A stretch of 8,665 nt of DNA, from NCBI GenBank assembly GCA_011620705.1, contig WOYR01000201.1, forward strand, positions 1 through 8,665. The letters run 5' to 3'. This document shows, piece after piece, positions 6,853 through 8,665 of this stretch. Each line of letters begins with the position of its first letter. Position 1 is the stretch's first letter. Below the pieces are notes generated by a model, which did no database searches, was not told the DNA's origin, and was given only the letters and a program-made list of their open reading frames with translations. Source of the stretch: Microbacteriaceae bacterium. Its GTDB lineage: Bacteria > Actinomycetota > Actinomycetes > Actinomycetales > Microbacteriaceae. The position numbers and the translations under genes were made by a program.

Positions 6853-6885
6853 GAACCGGGGGTCGAGCGCCCGCGTTCGATGTCG

Positions 6886-6891
6886 ATGCTA
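6886..6891 (-). promoter_or_regulatory. Possible -10 box for the LolA-like/ABC genes
   Basis: TAGCAT on the minus strand fits TANNNT and would start transcription near 6879, giving a leader of about 40 nt. No good -35 is visible 16-19 nt further upstream. It is offered only because the 115-bp gap after the small helical-protein gene is long enough for its own promoter; read-through from the gene upstream is equally possible. Confidence 0.25.
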
Positions 6892-6953
6892 AGCCCCGAA
6901 CCCCGCGCGAATGCTGTGGATCCGGGTGGGAACGACGGGACGGGGCCGACGGG

Positions 6954-7163
6954 CTAGGCCGCCTGCTCGACACCCTTCAGGCGCTTCTTCGCGCTGCGCT
7001 CGGTGAGGACTTCGAGGTAGTCGCGCACCGGGCAGTCGTTGAGTCGGTCCAGCTCAGCCTTGACGACCTCCTCGACCTCCTTCGCGCTGGATCCGGGGAA
7101 CTTCTCCCGGAGTCGCGCCGTCACCTTCGCGAGGATGTCAGCGGTGTCGATTTCCGTCGTCAT
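6954..7163 (-). CDS. Small three-helix-bundle dimerization-domain protein
   Basis: A 69-aa acidic/amphipathic protein. The core reads as three predicted helices: about 7-22 (ADILAKVTARLREKF), 26-41 (AKEVEEVVKAELDRL) and 46-64 (VRDYLEVLTERSAKKRL). The layout LREKFPGSSAKEVEEVV followed by PVRDYLEVLTER matches the small actinobacterial family named for a three-helix-bundle dimerization domain, recognised from memory. No enzymatic residues or DNA-binding motif can be pointed to, so the role is unknown. Start choice: an ATG 57 bases upstream (7220) is in frame, but ATG 7163 sits 6 nt after an excellent promoter, which implies a leaderless message beginning at this codon; the extra 19 residues would also be unlike the family. 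It shares its strand with the LolA-like gene 115 bp downstream. Confidence 0.8.
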   Translation of the reverse strand: MTTEIDTADILAKVTARLREKFPGSSAKEVEEVVKAELDRLNDCPVRDYLEVLTERSAKKRLKGVEQAA

Positions 7164-7169
7164 GTGATG

Positions 7170-7198
7170 AGTTTTCGGGACAGCAGGCTCGCGGTCAA
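7170..7198 (-). promoter_or_regulatory. Leaderless sigma70-type promoter of the small helical protein gene
   Basis: On the minus strand, TTGACC (7198-7193) is one base off the -35 consensus. After exactly 17 nt comes AAAACT (7175-7170) as the -10, with A2 and T6 conserved. Six nt later is the ATG at 7163, so transcription should start at the codon itself. No Shine-Dalgarno run is present upstream of this ATG, which agrees with leaderless translation. Confidence 0.6.
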
Positions 7199-7221
7199 TC
7201 CCCCCGTTTCGTGCGTGCATC

Positions 7222-7237
7222 CTGAGAGGCCTCTCAG
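7222..7237. promoter_or_regulatory. Perfect 16-bp palindrome, candidate operator
   Basis: CTGAGAGGCCTCTCAG is identical to its own reverse complement over all 16 bases, with no spacer. It lies 23 bp upstream of the -35 of the small helical protein gene and about 28 bp upstream of the TACGGT box facing the glycosyltransferase. This position suits a dimeric regulator acting on either or both genes. There is no T-run after it, so a terminator is unlikely. Confidence 0.45.
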
Positions 7238-7319
7238 TGAGGGGCGCTCAGCCGCCGTTGCCGTCTACGGTGGTCTTCTCTGAGCTTCGATGGCGAATGC
7301 GGGGGGACAGCCAACGAAT

Positions 7320-7325
7320 GAGGTG
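7320..7325 (+). promoter_or_regulatory. Ribosome binding site of the glycosyltransferase
   Basis: GAGGTG followed by 6 nt and ATG (7332). It decides between this ATG and the in-frame ATG at 7290. The motif overlaps a two-codon frame ATG-AGG-TGA (7318-7326). Confidence 0.7.
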
Positions 7326-7331
7326 ACGCGG

Positions 7332-8665
7332 ATGACCACGCTGCAGGGGCGCTCCGCGCCCCGCCCGGAGCGCATCCCGGCATCGGGCGTGCGACGGCCG
7401 GCTGCCCTTCGGGTCGGGCCGGCAGCGGCCGCGCTCGGAGCCGCCGCCCTGGTGGTGACGTGGCTGGGGTCGTGGAATCCGTCCTACTGGGGCGATGAGG
7501 CGGCCACCGTGATGTCAGCCCAGCGTTCGCTCACCGCGCTGTTCGCCGAACTGCGCCACATCGACGCGGTGCACGGCCTCTACTACCTGTTCATGCACTT
7601 CTGGATCGGCGCATTCGGCCCATCCGAGCTCTCGACGCGCTTCCCCAGCGCGATCGCGGTGGGCCTGCTGGTCGCCGGAACGGTCGTGCTCGGCGCCCGG
7701 CTCGCCGGAGTCCGTTTCGGCATCGTCGCCGGGCTGATCTGCCTGGCACTGCCACGGACCACCTATCTCGCGACCGAGGCGCGCTCCTATGCGATCGGCA
7801 CGGCCGTTGCGGTCTGGGTGACCGTCTGGTTCGTCGGGCTGCTCCGCCGTCGTGAGCAGCGGCTCTGGCCGTGGCTGATCTACGGGGTGCTGGTGGGGCT
7901 CGCGAGCTACCTGTTCCTCTACCTCCTCCTGATGCTGCTCGTGCACGGCGCGGTGCTCGCGACCTCCACGGCGGGGCGGCGCGGGCTCGGGCGGTGGCTC
8001 ATCGCCGCGGTGGCAGCGGCGATCGTCGCGGCGCCGATCGCCGTGATGGGGTACATCGAGCGGTCGCAGATCGCGTTCCTCGCCATCCGGAAATATGGCA
8101 ATCCCTATGACGTCCTCGTGCAGCAGTGGTTCGGCGCCCCGGCCCGCGTCGGGACGCTCAGCGGCGCGCTCTGGGCGGTGCCGGTCGCAGCCTGGGTGCT
8201 GATCCTGCTCGGGGTCGGACTGGTGATCGTGCGCAGTGCGCGCCGCAGCCCGAATTCCGTGCTCGATGACCCCGGATCCGACCGCGAGGTGCTCCGCCTC
8301 GGCCTGGCATGGCTCGTGATCCCGACGGCGCTGCTGCTCGCCGTGAACGCCTGGGTCTCACCCATATACAACGTGCGCTATCTCTCGTTCAGCACGCCGG
8401 CTGCGGCGCTGCTCATCGCGCTCGGCGTGGTCGGGCTGGCCCGCCTGCTCGCGAGCGCGGTGCCCCGCCTGCCGCGGCAGCCCCTGACCGGAGCCGCGAT
8501 CGGACTGATCCTCGTCCTGTTCGCGGCGATCGCCGCACCGGGCTACCTGCTGCAGCGCGGCCCATACGCGAAGGACGCCGGCAGTGATTGGCGGCAGACC
8601 GCCGACTACCTGCAGTCCGTCGCGCAGCCGGGTGACGCGGTGGTCTTCGACGGGACCGCGAAGAC
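7332..8665 (+). CDS. GT39/PMT-type membrane glycosyltransferase, C-terminus cut by window edge
   Basis: A polytopic GT-C fold transferase that would move a sugar from a polyprenyl-phosphate donor to an acceptor on the outer face of the membrane. At least 444 residues are visible and no stop is reached. Features: a basic cytosolic tail (1-30), a first membrane span (about 30-46), the extracytoplasmic loop WGDEAAT with the Asp55-Glu56 pair expected as catalytic base in this clan, RHIDAVHGLYYLFMHFW (75-91) resembling the HxDxHPPLYY region, TEARSYA (148-154), many further spans, YNVRYL (346-351) before another span, and an outer segment starting DWRQTADYL near residue 418. The ATG at 7332 has GAGGTG 6 nt upstream (7320-7325). 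An in-frame ATG at 7290 would add 14 residues but has no good ribosome site. The acceptor is unknown: protein O-mannosylation, a wall polymer or a glycolipid are all possible. Confidence 0.9.
   Translation, partial: MTTLQGRSAPRPERIPASGVRRPAALRVGPAAAALGAAALVVTWLGSWNPSYWGDEAATVMSAQRSLTALFAELRHIDAVHGLYYLFMHFWIGAFGPSELSTRFPSAIAVGLLVAGTVVLGARLAGVRFGIVAGLICLALPRTTYLATEARSYAIGTAVAVWVTVWFVGLLRRREQRLWPWLIYGVLVGLASYLFLYLLLMLLVHGAVLATSTAGRRGLGRWLIAAVAAAIVAAPIAVMGYIERSQIAFLAIRKYGNPYDVLVQQWFGAPARVGTLSGALWAVPVAAWVLILLGVGLVIVRSARRSPNSVLDDPGSDREVLRLGLAWLVIPTALLLAVNAWVSPIYNVRYLSFSTPAAALLIALGVVGLARLLASAVPRLPRQPLTGAAIGLILVLFAAIAAPGYLLQRGPYAKDAGSDWRQTADYLQSVAQPGDAVVFDGTAK

Larger units (their letters stand above)
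7164..7331. other. Divergent intergenic region with palindrome
   Basis: This 168-bp region carries the leaderless promoter of the small helical protein on one side and the glycosyltransferase start signals on the other. For the latter, TACGGT (7266-7271) is a possible -10 (TANNNT) without a convincing -35. Near the middle lies a perfect 16-bp palindrome, 7222-7237. No ORF with protein-like composition is seen. Confidence 0.5.

Noticed and set aside
5708..6892. 394-codon plus-strand frame opposite the LolA-like gene
   Set aside because: Composition is Arg/Gly/His-rich and lacks any fold signature; the minus strand has a signal peptide and a good ribosome site.
6839..6973. N-terminal extension of the LolA-like protein by 45 codons
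   Set aside because: Extension is Arg/Pro/Ser-rich and would bury the signal peptide; the GAGGTGA site precedes the GTG at 6838.
7222..7237. Palindrome as an intrinsic terminator
   Set aside because: No loop and no T-run on either strand, and it lies between divergent genes where no transcript needs to end.
1..8665. Mobile element, CRISPR, toxin-antitoxin or phage-defence system
   Set aside because: No transposase, integrase, terminal inverted repeats, spaced direct repeats or defence-family motifs were seen on either strand. The 69-aa protein has no toxin or antitoxin signature or adjacent partner.

Overview
The window is high-GC DNA with dense coding on both strands, short intergenic gaps, GTG starts next to ATG starts, and TANNNT-type -10 boxes placed directly before start codons. 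This suggests an actinobacterium. A member of the Microbacteriaceae is my best guess from gene content and style, but I cannot confirm the genus without a search. I see no tRNA, rRNA, insertion sequence, CRISPR array or phage gene. The content looks chromosomal and vertically inherited.

Layout. (1) Positions 1-2356, minus strand: a large P-type cation-transporting ATPase. Its N-terminus and all catalytic motifs are present, and its last residues run off the left edge. (2) 2357-2512: a divergent promoter region. (3) 2513-3916, plus strand: a PLP-dependent class-III aminotransferase-fold enzyme with an apparent leaderless promoter. It ends only 10 bp from the convergent neighbouring operon. (4) 7163-3927, minus strand: four genes in one direction. 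In order of transcription they are a 69-aa three-helix-bundle protein with a near-consensus leaderless promoter, a secreted LolA-like (DUF2092-type) protein, an ABC exporter ATPase, and its permease, whose start overlaps the ATPase end. (5) 7164-7331: a divergent intergenic region centred on a perfect 16-bp palindrome. (6) 7332-8665, plus strand: a membrane glycosyltransferase of the GT39/PMT type, cut by the right edge.

How the genes may work together. The LolA-like protein, ABC ATPase and permease form a plausible unit: a BcrA/DrrA-like two-gene exporter plus an exported lipid-binding-fold partner, a combination known from actinobacteria but with little assigned function. The ATPase, aminotransferase and glycosyltransferase look like independent housekeeping or accessory functions.

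I did not find a clear-cut novel system. The best leads are the monoderm LolA-ABC cassette, the unusual ion-site and nucleotide-site residues of the P-type ATPase, an orphan aminotransferase resembling phosphonate lyases, and the 16-bp palindrome between the small helical protein and the glycosyltransferase.
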